Source: Pezicula radicicola
Lineage: Eukaryota > Ascomycota > Leotiomycetes > Helotiales > Dermateaceae
Direction of reading: 5' to 3'
NCBI GenBank assembly: GCA_003008705.1
Contig: PDUO01000023.1
Coordinates: forward strand, 1 to 64,000
Length of the DNA stretch: 64,000 nucleotides
Under the pieces are notes generated by a model that was not told the DNA's origin, made no database searches, and saw nothing but the letters and a program-made list of their open reading frames with translations. A program made the position numbers and the translations under genes. Positions 25,172-35,822 of this stretch are shown here, piece after piece (the first letter of the stretch is position 1; every line of letters begins with the position of its first letter).

Positions 25172-26170
25172 GGGTGGCTTAGCTAAGGTACAGTAGTTAT
25201 CGGTAATTTCAAGTGCCGATAAGTGCCGATGAGACCTGAAAACGTAGCCAGGCCCTCGATGTCTTGTTAGCCAATAAGAGCCTTTGAGTTTACTATAGTA
25301 ACGCGTTGCCTTCTATCACTATGTCACTACGTCTCGCTTATTGGTATCTCTACAAGTACTTTTAATCGTCGGCCGATGATTAATGCCTTTTAAATCCTGT
25401 TCTCTCGGAGCATTCTGTACAGATTTTATGAAAGGGCATGGCTTAGCTACCGAGTTATCGGCCATTTAAAATACCGATAAGTGACTGATAGGTTGTGTAG
25501 AGCTGGGCGTCGTCTCGCGCTAAAAGCGAATTAATTAATGCGACAACTTATCAGCTAGTAATAATTGTAGTATTCGTTACTGTAGACGTCACAGATTACA
25601 TATCTGTATATCTAGTATCATAGTACTTATATGAAATAATAGCTTCTAGATCGTGTTCTCCAATTCCCTTAGCTTTCTAATCGTCGGCCGATTCGCTTAG
25701 TGTCCAACTATTGCGTTATCGCGATAGCGAAAAAGTTGGACACTAAGCGAATCGGCCAACGATTATACAAACTATACAAACTCTACGACAATCAAGTGGC
25801 TTAGCTACTTAATCAGGGTTTAGAAATACCGATAAGTGCCGATGGCAGCTGAAAACTACTGCAACGTTTAACCAAGAGTAGCTATTGTGTTGGCTGCCTA
25901 CCTACTGCAGATATGAGCAAACGGAGCGTACCTGACTGAATGCGTCATCAAGTATCGCTTATTTGTAAAGTAATTAGTACTTGCAATATCTTCTAAATCT
26001 TGATTTCTAGTAATTAGAGATGTGCCGACACGTAGTTGTATATAACTAAGAAACGTACCAACTACCTTGATGTCTTATTGATCAATGAAAGCTCCTGTGG
26101 TAGGTGATGCGGATAATAGTGATTGCGTCGTCATATTAAGAGCCGTTATTTATAATGTTAACTCGCAAAT
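25172..26170. repeat. Cluster of diverged short non-coding repeats
   Basis: The motif GGCTTAGCTA followed within about 40 bases by ATACCGATAAGTG or GTGCCGATAAGTG occurs at about 25182, 25440 and 25800. Weaker matches to the downstream part of the unit (GATGTCTT, then GTCATC/GTCACT and CGCTTATT) recur at about 25258-25345, 25945-25965 and 26070-26130. These look like several decayed copies of a unit of roughly 200 bp. No terminal inverted repeats or coding capacity were recognised. Confidence 0.5.
25679..25764. repeat. 86-bp near-perfect palindrome
   Basis: The arms begin AATCGTCGGCCGATTCGCTT and end with the inverted equivalent at 25764. The centre is the palindrome TATCGCGATA at 25717-25726. 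The outer 32 bases pair with only one C/T difference and one base at the inner end; the inner section has a few mismatches. A short relative (AATCGTCGGCCGATGATT) sits at about 25363-25380. It could extrude as a hairpin. No coding. Confidence 0.85.
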
Positions 26171-26616
26171 ACCAATGTCTAGCACTACATGACATCAGCA
26201 GCACTATAGAGGGGTAAATTATTTGTCACTTTGCAACACTTTCTATTATTACACTTCACAATTTTTCGTCTTGTGTTTTTTATTATTAGAGTATTATGAT
26301 CCCTGAATTTAGCCGAGTTGCTTATGTCACTTATTTCCATATTAAGTAATTACCATAGCACCATTTAAATCCGGTAATCTACGGTTAGAATGGTAAATTA
26401 ATGTAAATTATGAACAAGTTGCGTCCTTTTGGTTAATTGTTACTACAAAGTATAAGAACAGGTTTACGAAGGTCGGGTGAGGTGGATAGTTATAACTATG
26501 TTAAGCGAGATATATGTCACGATTGTGGGAATTGATTATTTATTTTAGAGACGCGAACTAGAATATAGCTTACCTGTACGGAAGGTTCCACGAGTCTATT
26601 ACTGAAATACATTCCG

Positions 26617-26688
26617 TTGCTCAAATCAAGTCAGTCACCTAAATCAAGCCAGTTACCCAAATTAAGTAAGCTATTCAAATTAAGTGAG
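26617..26688. repeat. 18-bp minisatellite array, locus 1 (four units)
   Basis: Four consecutive 18-bp units at 26617-26634, 26635-26652, 26653-26670 and 26671-26688, variants of TTACTCAAATCAAGTGAG. The array lies about 185 bp past the stop codon of the 1288-residue gene. Confidence 0.85.
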
Positions 26689-26872
26689 TTATCTAGTGTG
26701 CGTGGAAGATACTCTGGTTTTTAAAGAACAGCATGAACTACCTTCTTGTTCTCAACGCTAATAAGAAGTACTCCAATGTAATCCCATCCGACCCGAAACA
26801 CCAAGTCCAATAGCGCCGCTATGTAAATTACCCACTTTCTCCTAACAGTGGTGCTCCAACTTTCCATCGACT

Positions 26873-29800
26873 TTACCCATCAATAGCCATGGGTATGGCG
26901 GAATCTTCAAAACCTAGTAATTTCCGTGTTGGCTTACTGGCCTCCCGATCCTTCCTGTTCTTCAATAGGGAGATGACAATATTCCTGAAATTCAAGGCAA
27001 GATCGTCCCAGTTAAACGCCGGGTTCAAAGCCATGATGAAGACCTTCATAGTGCTGTCAGGAATGCCGAGGATCGCACAAACGTCATTCCCAGAGAGTGC
27101 CTTTTCAACAGCAGTGATGAACTTAGGTTGAACCACGTTCGAGAACTGGGCTAATCCTTCAGGCTCCTTCTTAACCAGTTTGGTTTCAGTAGGAGGCACC
27201 TTGCCAGAAGAGGAAGCGACGACCATATCAGTTTCGCCCGTCATCATCTCATGGACGAAGGCCTCGTCGATGGGTTCAATATCATCACCAAATTGACCTG
27301 CAGCACCGATCTGCCAAGCAATGCGTTTGCGCTCAGCATCTCCAATTACGCGATGTAAAAGATCCCTATTATGAGTACGCGTGAAATCATCGTCGGTCTC
27401 GAACGAAGCTTCTATCAAACCCTTATAAACGTCTAGATTTTGGAGTTTCAGAGAAGCTAGTTTGACATTCCATAGCTTTGCGATGGCAGCATGTTTGTTG
27501 ATGAGTTCCTGGCAGAGTGTTTTGATTTCAAGATGCTTTTGGGATTCGCAAGCCTTTGCAACTTGGTTTTTAAGATCGGAGAATGCGGCAGATCGCTTAA
27601 TGTAGACACTTGCTGCGACAAGATCATCATCAACTCGTCGCTTGCCGCCCTTTGCAAGATGCTTGACATATCTGATCATTCTTCTGTAGCTCTCCGTTTC
27701 TCTCTCGAGGCTGTCGGGAAGAACTTTCAATAAACGCTCTGCGATTGGTCGACGATCCACATCCTCTGTTAGCATGCGCATGAAGACTGTGATAATAGTT
27801 CGAGAATGCTCGAGTTGAATATTTCGAAGCTTGCAGTATTTCACCATCTCATCGGCTCGATTTGATTTGATCTGGCTAATTTGTTCGTTCTTCGTTACGA
27901 CGCGGATAATTGCTTTGTCGAGTAGCTTTTCCAGATTGCGGTAGAACAATTTTAAGGGCCAGCCACTGTATGGGTATAGACGGACAACGATCTCGTACCA
28001 GTTCCAATCGACGTGCGTGGATGGAACTTCAAATTGTGGATATGTACCCAGAAGTTGCCATACCATGCTCAGAGGACGGACTCCAGAACCAGCTATTGTT
28101 AATAGATTACCGAAAAGTCCTCGCATTAACTTTGTGACGCTGTCTTCTGCTGTTTTTGTAACCGTCGGTGCTGTTGTTCTCATAGCAGTAAGTTTGTGCA
28201 TCGCTGCCATCAATAGAGCACTCATCAAGTGGCCTGTCTCAGGGCTACCAGGCTGCAAGTTGAATTCTCGGGAAACAACGGCTTGACTGAGAGTATCTCT
28301 CATCATGATACGCAACGCAGCAATATGAGGCTCATTACACTTGTCCATCCACCTAATCGAGAATGGATTTTCGAGATTAACGAATTCGTCCCAGCAGACC
28401 CATGCCAACATTGACCCGGTTCCTCTCTCTTGATTCAAATATGGCAAAGCCAGGATTGGATGGCTGGGTCCTTGTTGGTTTCTAAGCGGGCCGTCATGCT
28501 TGGTCTGTGACTGTTCGATGATGATACCGGCATCGAAGCCTTCAAGGAAAAGAACTCTGGAGTCGAGGTCGCAGCATAGGCTAGCATCAATGGATTCCTT
28601 CTTCAACTCACCTAAGAGCTGAACAAAAGGCTCAGTCTCAATATTCAAGAGTAAAACACCCATATCCACAGCATGAGTTTCCAAAAAACCAGCCAAAGTA
28701 TCAAACGTCATGTTCTTAACAGCCTCCACGTTATTCTGAATCGCTGTCTGACGAACGAGTCTCTGTAGATCGTGTGTACGCTTCGAAGTTGTCTGAGAAG
28801 ATATCATATTACTCAAATGCGAGATTATGGATTCGAGACTGGATTGAAGGGTTCTTGATTTCGTTCTGAATTCTCCGAGCATATTTGCTTTTCGTTTTAC
28901 TGATTCTGGGTCTGTGGATTGGTACTCGTTGGCTAGGAATTTCATGTATGCGTTTCTGATGGGTGCTGTTTCGTTGTTGACTTTTGAGGATAGGATAGAT
29001 ATTAGCTTGGAAGAGAGGTCCTGCAAAGATTTTTGGTTTAGCAAAACCTGTAGTTGAGGAACGATCGCGGAGATGTCGTCGGTCAAGGTTGAGGAGGAAA
29101 TCTGTTCAATTGGAAGCTCATCAAAGAGCTTTTCGAGATCCGCTACTTGTACCAGTTTGCCTGAGGTTGGAAGAAGTACTGTGCTGGACTTGGAGATGTC
29201 AACTAATCGCTTGGCTCTTGGATCCAGAAGAGACTTGACACCAACAGAGTTAATGATTTCCGTTACATTCTGACCAAACTCCACACCCGAAGTTTTGAGA
29301 TACGTGTTATTGGCGATACCGCGGTAGAAATAGTACTTTTCAGAGATCTGTACCAGTACCAGTGATTGTGGTCCAGCCAGTGCTGTCACTGCATTGATAC
29401 TGAGCGAGTTCAAGAGTGACACAACTTCCGAATCCTCTGGTTCCATTTCTGGGACGAACTGAACCAGAAAGATAGCGTTGATTCTCCAGGATGTAGCAAG
29501 GTTTCTCGCATTGTCTGTCATTCGATTGTCAACGATAACGACTACGCTATCCAGCTGCTCATAGTAGGCCTGAAGAGCTGCTTCTTCGAGAAATGGGACG
29601 TTTAATGGTAATGCACCGGTGGCCAGTAGCATTGGGCCTTCAAGCCGAGAACCAAAAATACATGGTAGCACCACTGTGGAGGACTGGTTTGCAGAGTTCT
29701 CATGGCCATGTGCGACGAATTCAATGCCTGTTCCGAAGCGAATGATCTGTGCCGTATCTCGTTCAATAAGTGATGGGATCGAAACATTCTGCGTAGCTAA

Positions 29801-30999
29801 TATTGCATTGCGCGCACTAGGTAGGATGGAAGTAGTTTCGGTTTCGCTCATGGTTATGTCGTTATCTGGTGCAGCGGTACCAACTGGTTCTGGTTCGATA
29901 GCTGGTGTGGTAGAAACCTATAAGATCCAAGACGTTAGTTCTGTGTTCTGATGCATTTATGAACTACTTAAACTTATGAATCAGGTGCTAAATTACTCAA
30001 ATCAAGTGAGTTAATTTAGGAACAAATTCATGAATTTTGCAAGTATAGGGAGATTTGGTACTCACCACTGTGAAATCGGCACGCTCAATAGCTTCCTTGA
30101 ATGAACGACTCTGGAGCGTGCGGCCAGAACACATTAAGCTCATATCTGTAGTTGGCGTTGGCAGTATCGAACAGATCAACGAATCTCCATCACGCTTGAT
30201 AACCATTGGAGAGCAAAGAATAGCGTCTCCAATTGAAGCAGCATCTAGAGGAACTGGAACGACGTATAAGACCTGAAAGTTACTAAATTAGTATGTACTC
30301 AAAAAATAGGTGTATTTCGAAATGTGCTTACCTTTTCTGCATGGTTGGCAACTAGAACTACGGGATTGTGTTCCCGAAATCTTATTAGTTTGGTATACTC
30401 GTATCCGGACACAAACACGGCGTATGGTGTATTTTCACGCATTTGTCGCTCATTTATCTTGATGTGGTGCAGTAATGAGCCTCCCTGGTTGATGTCTCCG
30501 CTATGCGTCACACCTGGAAAGGTGTCCCTTGCGCAGTAGCAGCTCGTGTTGAACTCTGCATCTGCCATGCACAAATCGTAGTAAGTTGGCTCTCGTTCAG
30601 ATACGGCAAAGATTGCAATCTTGTCAGATAGGGGTACCTTGAAAGTCGAGGCTGGAGTTTGCTGGACGATGTACTCTTCATTGAAAAGACCTGGTTGGTT
30701 GTGAGCTATAAATACTAATGATGGAATCAAGAAAGATACATACGCAGGTAAGACTCAAATGTCGTCATCCGCTGTTGCAGAGCTTCTCCCAGTGCACCCA
30801 AATCCACAGCATTGAAAAAGTATTCCTCTGGGTACGAGGAAATATCTATCTCATCGATACCGGTCGCTGTGCGCAAGAGCAGTATTTGCTCTGCTTTGAA
30901 TGGGTGGGCAGACCCAGCTGGAAGGGTCTCCAGATACGTACGAATTTGAGCTTTGGTCGTCGCCAGGGGGTCAAAATAGACCTTGGCAATTCGATCCAT
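26873..30999 (-). CDS. Large four-exon protein of unknown function
   Basis: Exons 30744-30999, 30332-30690, 30066-30272 and 26873-29917 join in frame to 1288 residues. Introns are 53, 59 and 148 bp, with GTATGT, GTAAGC and GTGAGT donors. I do not recognise a named domain. The N-terminal third is globular and cysteine-containing (for example CMADAEFNTSCYC). Residues ~280-320 are a polar linker. The C-terminal two thirds are mainly helical with Leu heptads, a basic segment (KHLAKGGKRRVDDD), and an acidic Lys/Glu region before a final helical part. There is no signal peptide or membrane span, so it is probably intracellular. Short internal frames in other phases are shadows. The 18-bp repeat occurs at its start, in intron 3, and past its end. 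The start codon was chosen as the first ATG of the open exon, 13 bases from the repeat. Confidence 0.75.
29993..30010. repeat. 18-bp minisatellite unit, locus 2 (single unit in an intron)
   Basis: One perfect consensus unit TTACTCAAATCAAGTGAG inside the third intron of the 1288-residue gene, with a degenerate relative just before it. Confidence 0.8.
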
Positions 31000-31011
31000 G
31001 ATTGCTGTCAG

Positions 31012-31083
31012 TTACCCGAATCAAGTGAGTTACCCAAATGAAGTGAGCTACTCAAAGCAAGTCGGCTACTCGAATCAAGTCAG
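31012..31083. repeat. 18-bp minisatellite array, locus 3 (four units)
   Basis: Units at 31012-31029, 31030-31047, 31048-31065 and 31066-31083. The array lies directly before the ATG (30999) of the 1288-residue gene, so it is probably in its 5' UTR or core promoter. Confidence 0.85.
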
Positions 31084-31796
31084 TGACTGATGCAGCTGAG
31101 TAAGGTATGGAAGGAAGAAGAAGAAGAAGCGCTGGTACAACACTTCTGGATGGTTCTTATACCTACTGATGGAGTCAAGAAGCTGTAGTTGTGACTCTCC
31201 AGCCCTATCCGTTTGAGTCACGCCGGTAGGCTACAGCTGGAGGTCACAGGTCACAGGTCACGTGTCCTGCTATCTACCGTCGACTGAGTGAATTGCTTTG
31301 TTTGCTCGTACTTTACCTATTGCGTTGCTTTGTAGGAAGAACGAAGGAAGTAAAAAGGTGGGTGAAAAGATGAAAGGGGGGGGAATCTTGTTATGCCGGA
31401 TGTAGATTCTCCTCGCCTCGCTGAGCTTACTTTTGAGGGGGATTCACGTGCCTTCCACATGCACTGCGCCTCAAACTAAACTATGCAAAGACAATAGCTC
31501 TTAGTCAAACTTGGTCGTATGTACCTATGCTGGCACAAGATGAAATAAATAAGATAAGATCCTCATCCTCATCCACATCCTCAACCAATCATGCACATAT
31601 ACAAAATGGTTATGGTGTATTTGAACCTGCCTTCGCCATCACTGCTGTACTCAAGTCCCCTATTTTCGGCGTTCTATCAAATTGTCGACACATTTCTTTA
31701 ATCTTGGGTATAGCTTCATCCTGCTGAAAGGTCTCAAAAAAGCCCCATTTGGTAATCCACCTGACATTCTGCTAATGGGTTTTAAGACCAGTCCCT
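31084..31796. other. Upstream region of the 1288-residue gene
   Basis: Contains a short AAG-type microsatellite at about 31112-31127 and a CACAGGTCACAGGTCACGTG segment near 31245-31262. No gene is supported. Confidence 0.5.
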
Positions 31797-33240
31797 TCAA
31801 GTAAGATTACCAAAATTGTGGTGAGCTATCTTCAATTGGCGATTTAACTGGCCGCAAAGCATGATTGGTAGAAGAAATAACAGTCGCTTCCTTTGCTGCC
31901 CTTGATTTCGGTCGCTCTCGGCTGACGTGATGTCTTGGTATGCATAGACAGAGCTGATTTCCAGTTTTTGTTTGTTGAAGATTCGTGTATATATACTATT
32001 GCGTTGATATACGCAAGAAACTCTTGCTAACTTTCCTCGAAGGCGAAGAAATCCTCCTTTTACCAAGCCCATTTTCAGTTGCCAATTCAGTCCTGACCCC
32101 TGCAAAGTCAACTAAAGTATCAAAATCGCAAGGTTCCATATTGCTTCTCCAGTTAAAGTAATCTATAGAGATATTAATTGATGCCCAAGACTAGCTAGGA
32201 GCTGTGTATGTCGCGTATCTCGAGCAACCAAGATCCTTTACACTCCATTGGAAACGGTATCCGGGTTCAACTCTGTTTTATAAGTATATGAAGAGATCGT
32301 TCTCTTCGTGAAGTCAGTATGGAAAAGCCTGCTTGCCAGGCTATTTTGATACAATTCACAATAAGTATCCTGTCTACATTCCCAGAACAACTGCGTACGT
32401 CCGAAGAGAAGGGTCCGAGGCGAGAGCATTCGCTCCTGATAGACCTATGCTCTCTTCATCAATGGAGAAGATCTAATCTCTCTGTCAAATAGTTCTTGAT
32501 TTATAATAAACAAACCCGAGTGCAGTTTTATTTTCTTATTCGGACTAATCCGAAGGTGCGAAATGCGCATCGGGTCGCGTTTGAAGAATAAGCCTTCAGA
32601 CCAATTTGATGCAGCTGCAACTGCAAGATTGCACAGCCCGTGGGAGTAGACTTGACTCATCAGCGTAGCCTCTTTGTCTCAATCCTCTATAGAATCTTGA
32701 ATGATGCAAAGACTATCAATCCACAGATATCTTACTAGTCTCCCCGAGATCAATGACACGACTCGGCAAGAAGTGACTAGAAGGTATGGAGCACATTTCG
32801 TGGATCTTGATACAGTCATTCAGCCAAGTTGATGCAATCTCCCTACTTGCAATTCCAGAAGTTGAATCACCAATTCCATGTATCACGCCGCCTGATTACA
32901 TTAGTCAGTATAGAACAAAGTTATAGGGTAGGCGAAATTTAACTTGCCTTGAGAACTCACCAAATAAGCGAACACAGTAATGTATTTCCTGTCATCAAAC
33001 CTATGCCGTAGCACAATACTCATCTCATGCCTCTATGCATCATCTATGTGGACGCAATACCTTGTAATGAAAGGTTGTGTTCCTTGGTCATTTTTGAAAT
33101 ATTTCCACTCGTGTGTGCTCATAGCTTCAGCCTGCTCAGCGGAAAACATCGCGAACAAGCAGAGAGCACAGCTCTCTTTTAACGGGTCTGATGTCTTCAA
33201 TACCATTACCTCGTCATACCCAGAGATGTTAGGCCGTGCT
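31797..33240 (-). pseudogene. Broken HET-domain (heterokaryon incompatibility) gene
   Basis: Minus-strand pieces match the fungal HET domain: ESCALCLFAMFSAEQAEA near 33170 (N-terminal Cys region), LPSRVIDLG near 32760, then RYLWIDSLCIIQD, DKEATLMSQVYSHG, FFKRDP, ERMLSPRTLLFGRTQLFWEC. The core from RYLWID to the stop at 32238 is one frame, but a TGA at 32679-32681 and a TAG at 32445-32447 stand where the family has Trp. Another TAG is at 33033-33035. The segment that normally lies between the RxIDxG motif and RYLWID (containing SYxWG) is missing, so there is also an internal deletion. HET proteins trigger cell death after fusion of unlike strains. The Trp-to-stop pattern fits G-to-A mutation. 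Outer limits are approximate. Confidence 0.78.
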
Positions 33241-34759
33241 CGGACAACGGCGCAAAGGGTACCGCCGATAGGGCATTGTCGTCTCGACTGCTCAAGAGCC
33301 TTTCATATTTGGCGAAATAATTCTGAAGAGATGGAGAGACGATATTTTCAAGCCGAGTCTGCATATTGTTATTAAACAATAGCTGTGCTGTGAGAATGGC
33401 CGTTACAAAGTGTTGTTGGAGTTCACATACGATACCGATGTACTCGTAGCACAAAAACACGATTGGAAGCGCGTCGAATGAGGCCTTTGGACTTCCAAAC
33501 CATCGAACGAGGAGTGATTCGCATGCTACACTCTCCATCTTATGTGAAATATGATGGAGATATGTGGAGGCTTATACATATCTGGAGGAAGGCTGAGCTA
33601 AGAGAAGTTTAGGCAGAACACGCCGAGGCTACTCACAAAAGTGGCTAACGTTTCGTGTTACTAGCGTTCTGTTGATCCCCCTGATCTATTTGCTGGGCTT
33701 GTCCTGGAGAAACATGATCAAATTTCCTTTTCGAACTATATTTTCTTCGATCCCCATTTGCGAATCATTTTGTCCATTCTCTCTACAAAGTTCTCACTAG
33801 TTTCGGATCATGTTACTGTCACGTGGCATCCTACGATAACTTGAGGCTACAGCTTCCTCCTCTTGGACTAAGCCATAAGCACTGGATATACTCCGTATAT
33901 CTGTTTCGAGATCCCTTTGAAAAACTAAATATCTACTAATTTGAAATAACCTTTGCAGAACAAACTATGCATACCGGTAGCTGCAGATCTAGCATCAGGC
34001 ATCACTTCTACGGCTTTAGGGACGAGTTTTACCAGTATCCCTCGCTGGATTTATTCCCAACTTCAAAGACATCTCCACCAAATGGTTGTATTTGTTGAAA
34101 TCAAATCATCATTAACCTATCACCAGCATGTTGGTATCGATCGATGTGGTTAAAGACGTACAAGTGAGAACTCACATGGTAGGCAACAACATAAGGTCGG
34201 CAAGCCTACCACCAGTAACCAAACTTCTCTGACTCCACAACAAAGTCAACTCAACACAAACTTGACAAACCTAAATCCTAAAACAACCACTGCCTTGCGA
34301 GCGTAAGTTAGGCTGCACACGTGGATCTACATGAGGCCACCGGAAACACCCAAGTCAGCTCGCTCTCGCTTATTCTACTAAATCAAGTAAGAGCTGCAGA
34401 AAAGGGGCGCAGCCGACGTCTCGCTAAATGTCAGCTTACGGCCGGGGTGACGATGAGAACGGATTTCGGGGGCGGAAAATTTGGAATATGTACGTGAATT
34501 TCCTATTGACTTTTGGGGGCAGGAATGCGTTCTCAATTCTTGAAGGTGGGGTCCATACTTTTTCGTACGTATATATCTTTTGCTTGTATCCTTTTTTTTT
34601 TTTTAATAAAAAAGAAAATTTAGAAAAATTGTGTCAATTATACCTCCGACGAAACGATTGATAATAGAAGGGTCTGGATGAAAGTTATAGAAGAGAAGGA
34701 AGATATTTAATCACGTTCACAAGACAGCACATGCAAATTCCATACGGAATAGTTTCATA
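33241..34759. other. Intergenic, mostly unexplained
   Basis: A minus-strand frame of 110 codons at 33206-33538 may be further upstream HET-gene debris but has no clear family signature. The rest has short frames only, a T-run near 34591-34602, and the promoter side of the following plus-strand gene. Confidence 0.4.
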
Positions 34760-35533
34760 ATGGTCTTAGTTCTCATCTCCATGGGCGCTCAAGCCCTCAG
34801 CGAGCGACATCAGAAAAGGAAAGCATCACGCCAATCCAAATCTCTATCACCCATAGAGATGGAACAAGTAACAACACAGCCACAGCCACAAATACTAAAT
34901 CGAACACCAACAATACAACGAATACGCAACCCAGCAAAAAGGCTCTTCTCAAAAACCAACAACAGAAAATCAATAGCAGGAGCCCTCTCCATAACAACTA
35001 CCACAGTAACCTCAATCACACCCTTCACCAACCCAGACCAAGAATACCAAATCCACAAAATCCAAACAGCACCACAATACGCACCATCAGAATATTCAAA
35101 CACCACAACCCTCTCTCCTTATTCATCACCAAGTATCAGTTCAAGTTATCTAACGAACACGAGCGAGGAGGATATGCCTTTTTCACCCGATGATATTGGT
35201 CGGAAACGGACTCCTGTTATTTTTTCATTGGATGTTGAGAATGTGCCTGTTCCTGAGTTACAGATAGATCCTGTTGGGAGTTTTGGGACGGAGTTGCCTG
35301 CTCCGGGGCATATTTGTGCGTGGAGTCCGGAGTATGGAACTGGGTACTTATGGCCCTGGAACGAGGGTCAGTCTCTAAAAGAAGAGGAAGAAGGGGAAGG
35401 AGAGCAATGGGATAAGTTTATGGAGGGGGAGATTGTGCAGGAGTGTGTTGTTAGGCCGTTGGTTTTGAGGAGGAGTAGTACTATATTGCGGACTCCGCGG
35501 GTTCAGAGAAAAGTGGTGAGGTTAGACGGTTGA
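34760..35533 (+). CDS. Hypothetical 257-residue polar protein
   Basis: A single open frame from ATG 34760. The N-terminal half is basic and rich in Ser, Thr, Gln and Pro with C/A-rich codons (for example TTQPQPQIL, RNPAKRLFSK). From about residue 130 the sequence is acidic or mixed, with EEDMPFSPDD, a short region WSPEYGTGYLWPWNEG that may be a conserved core, an EEEEGEGEQ run and a basic end (RRSSTILRTPRVQRK). There is no signal peptide and no family I recognise. The distinct length of the frame and its amino-acid bias support coding, but an upstream exon cannot be excluded. Confidence 0.55.
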   Translation: MVLVLISMGAQALSERHQKRKASRQSKSLSPIEMEQVTTQPQPQILNRTPTIQRIRNPAKRLFSKTNNRKSIAGALSITTTTVTSITPFTNPDQEYQIHKIQTAPQYAPSEYSNTTTLSPYSSPSISSSYLTNTSEEDMPFSPDDIGRKRTPVIFSLDVENVPVPELQIDPVGSFGTELPAPGHICAWSPEYGTGYLWPWNEGQSLKEEEEGEGEQWDKFMEGEIVQECVVRPLVLRRSSTILRTPRVQRKVVRLDG

Positions 35534-35822
35534 GGGTTGAGATTGGTGGGAATGAAGTTTGAAAGTAGCATTTGTTGATTATTGACAGATTGGCTAGCAA
35601 TTTGGAAGTCCTCAGAGTTAGGGAACTGACAAATATAGATGATGATACCCTGTAACAATACCTTGATTTGATGTGGGGGTCTATCTGTATTGCCAGTGAA
35701 ACTTTGTATGCTCAATCCTAAAGATCTAGCGCTGTTTTTATTCCTTATGCCAGTGGCATCACATTATTAAGATACCTAAGTCCAAAATAACAACAATAGA
35801 ACAAAATCAAAACTACCACCAT

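Noticed and set aside
24953..25186. Plus-strand frame of 77 codons near the repeat cluster
   Set aside because: It runs into the short repeats at its end and has no family pattern.
32980..33375. Plus-strand frame of 131 codons
   Set aside because: It lies opposite the HET remnant, whose family pattern is on the minus strand. Its amino-acid makeup shows no family sign.
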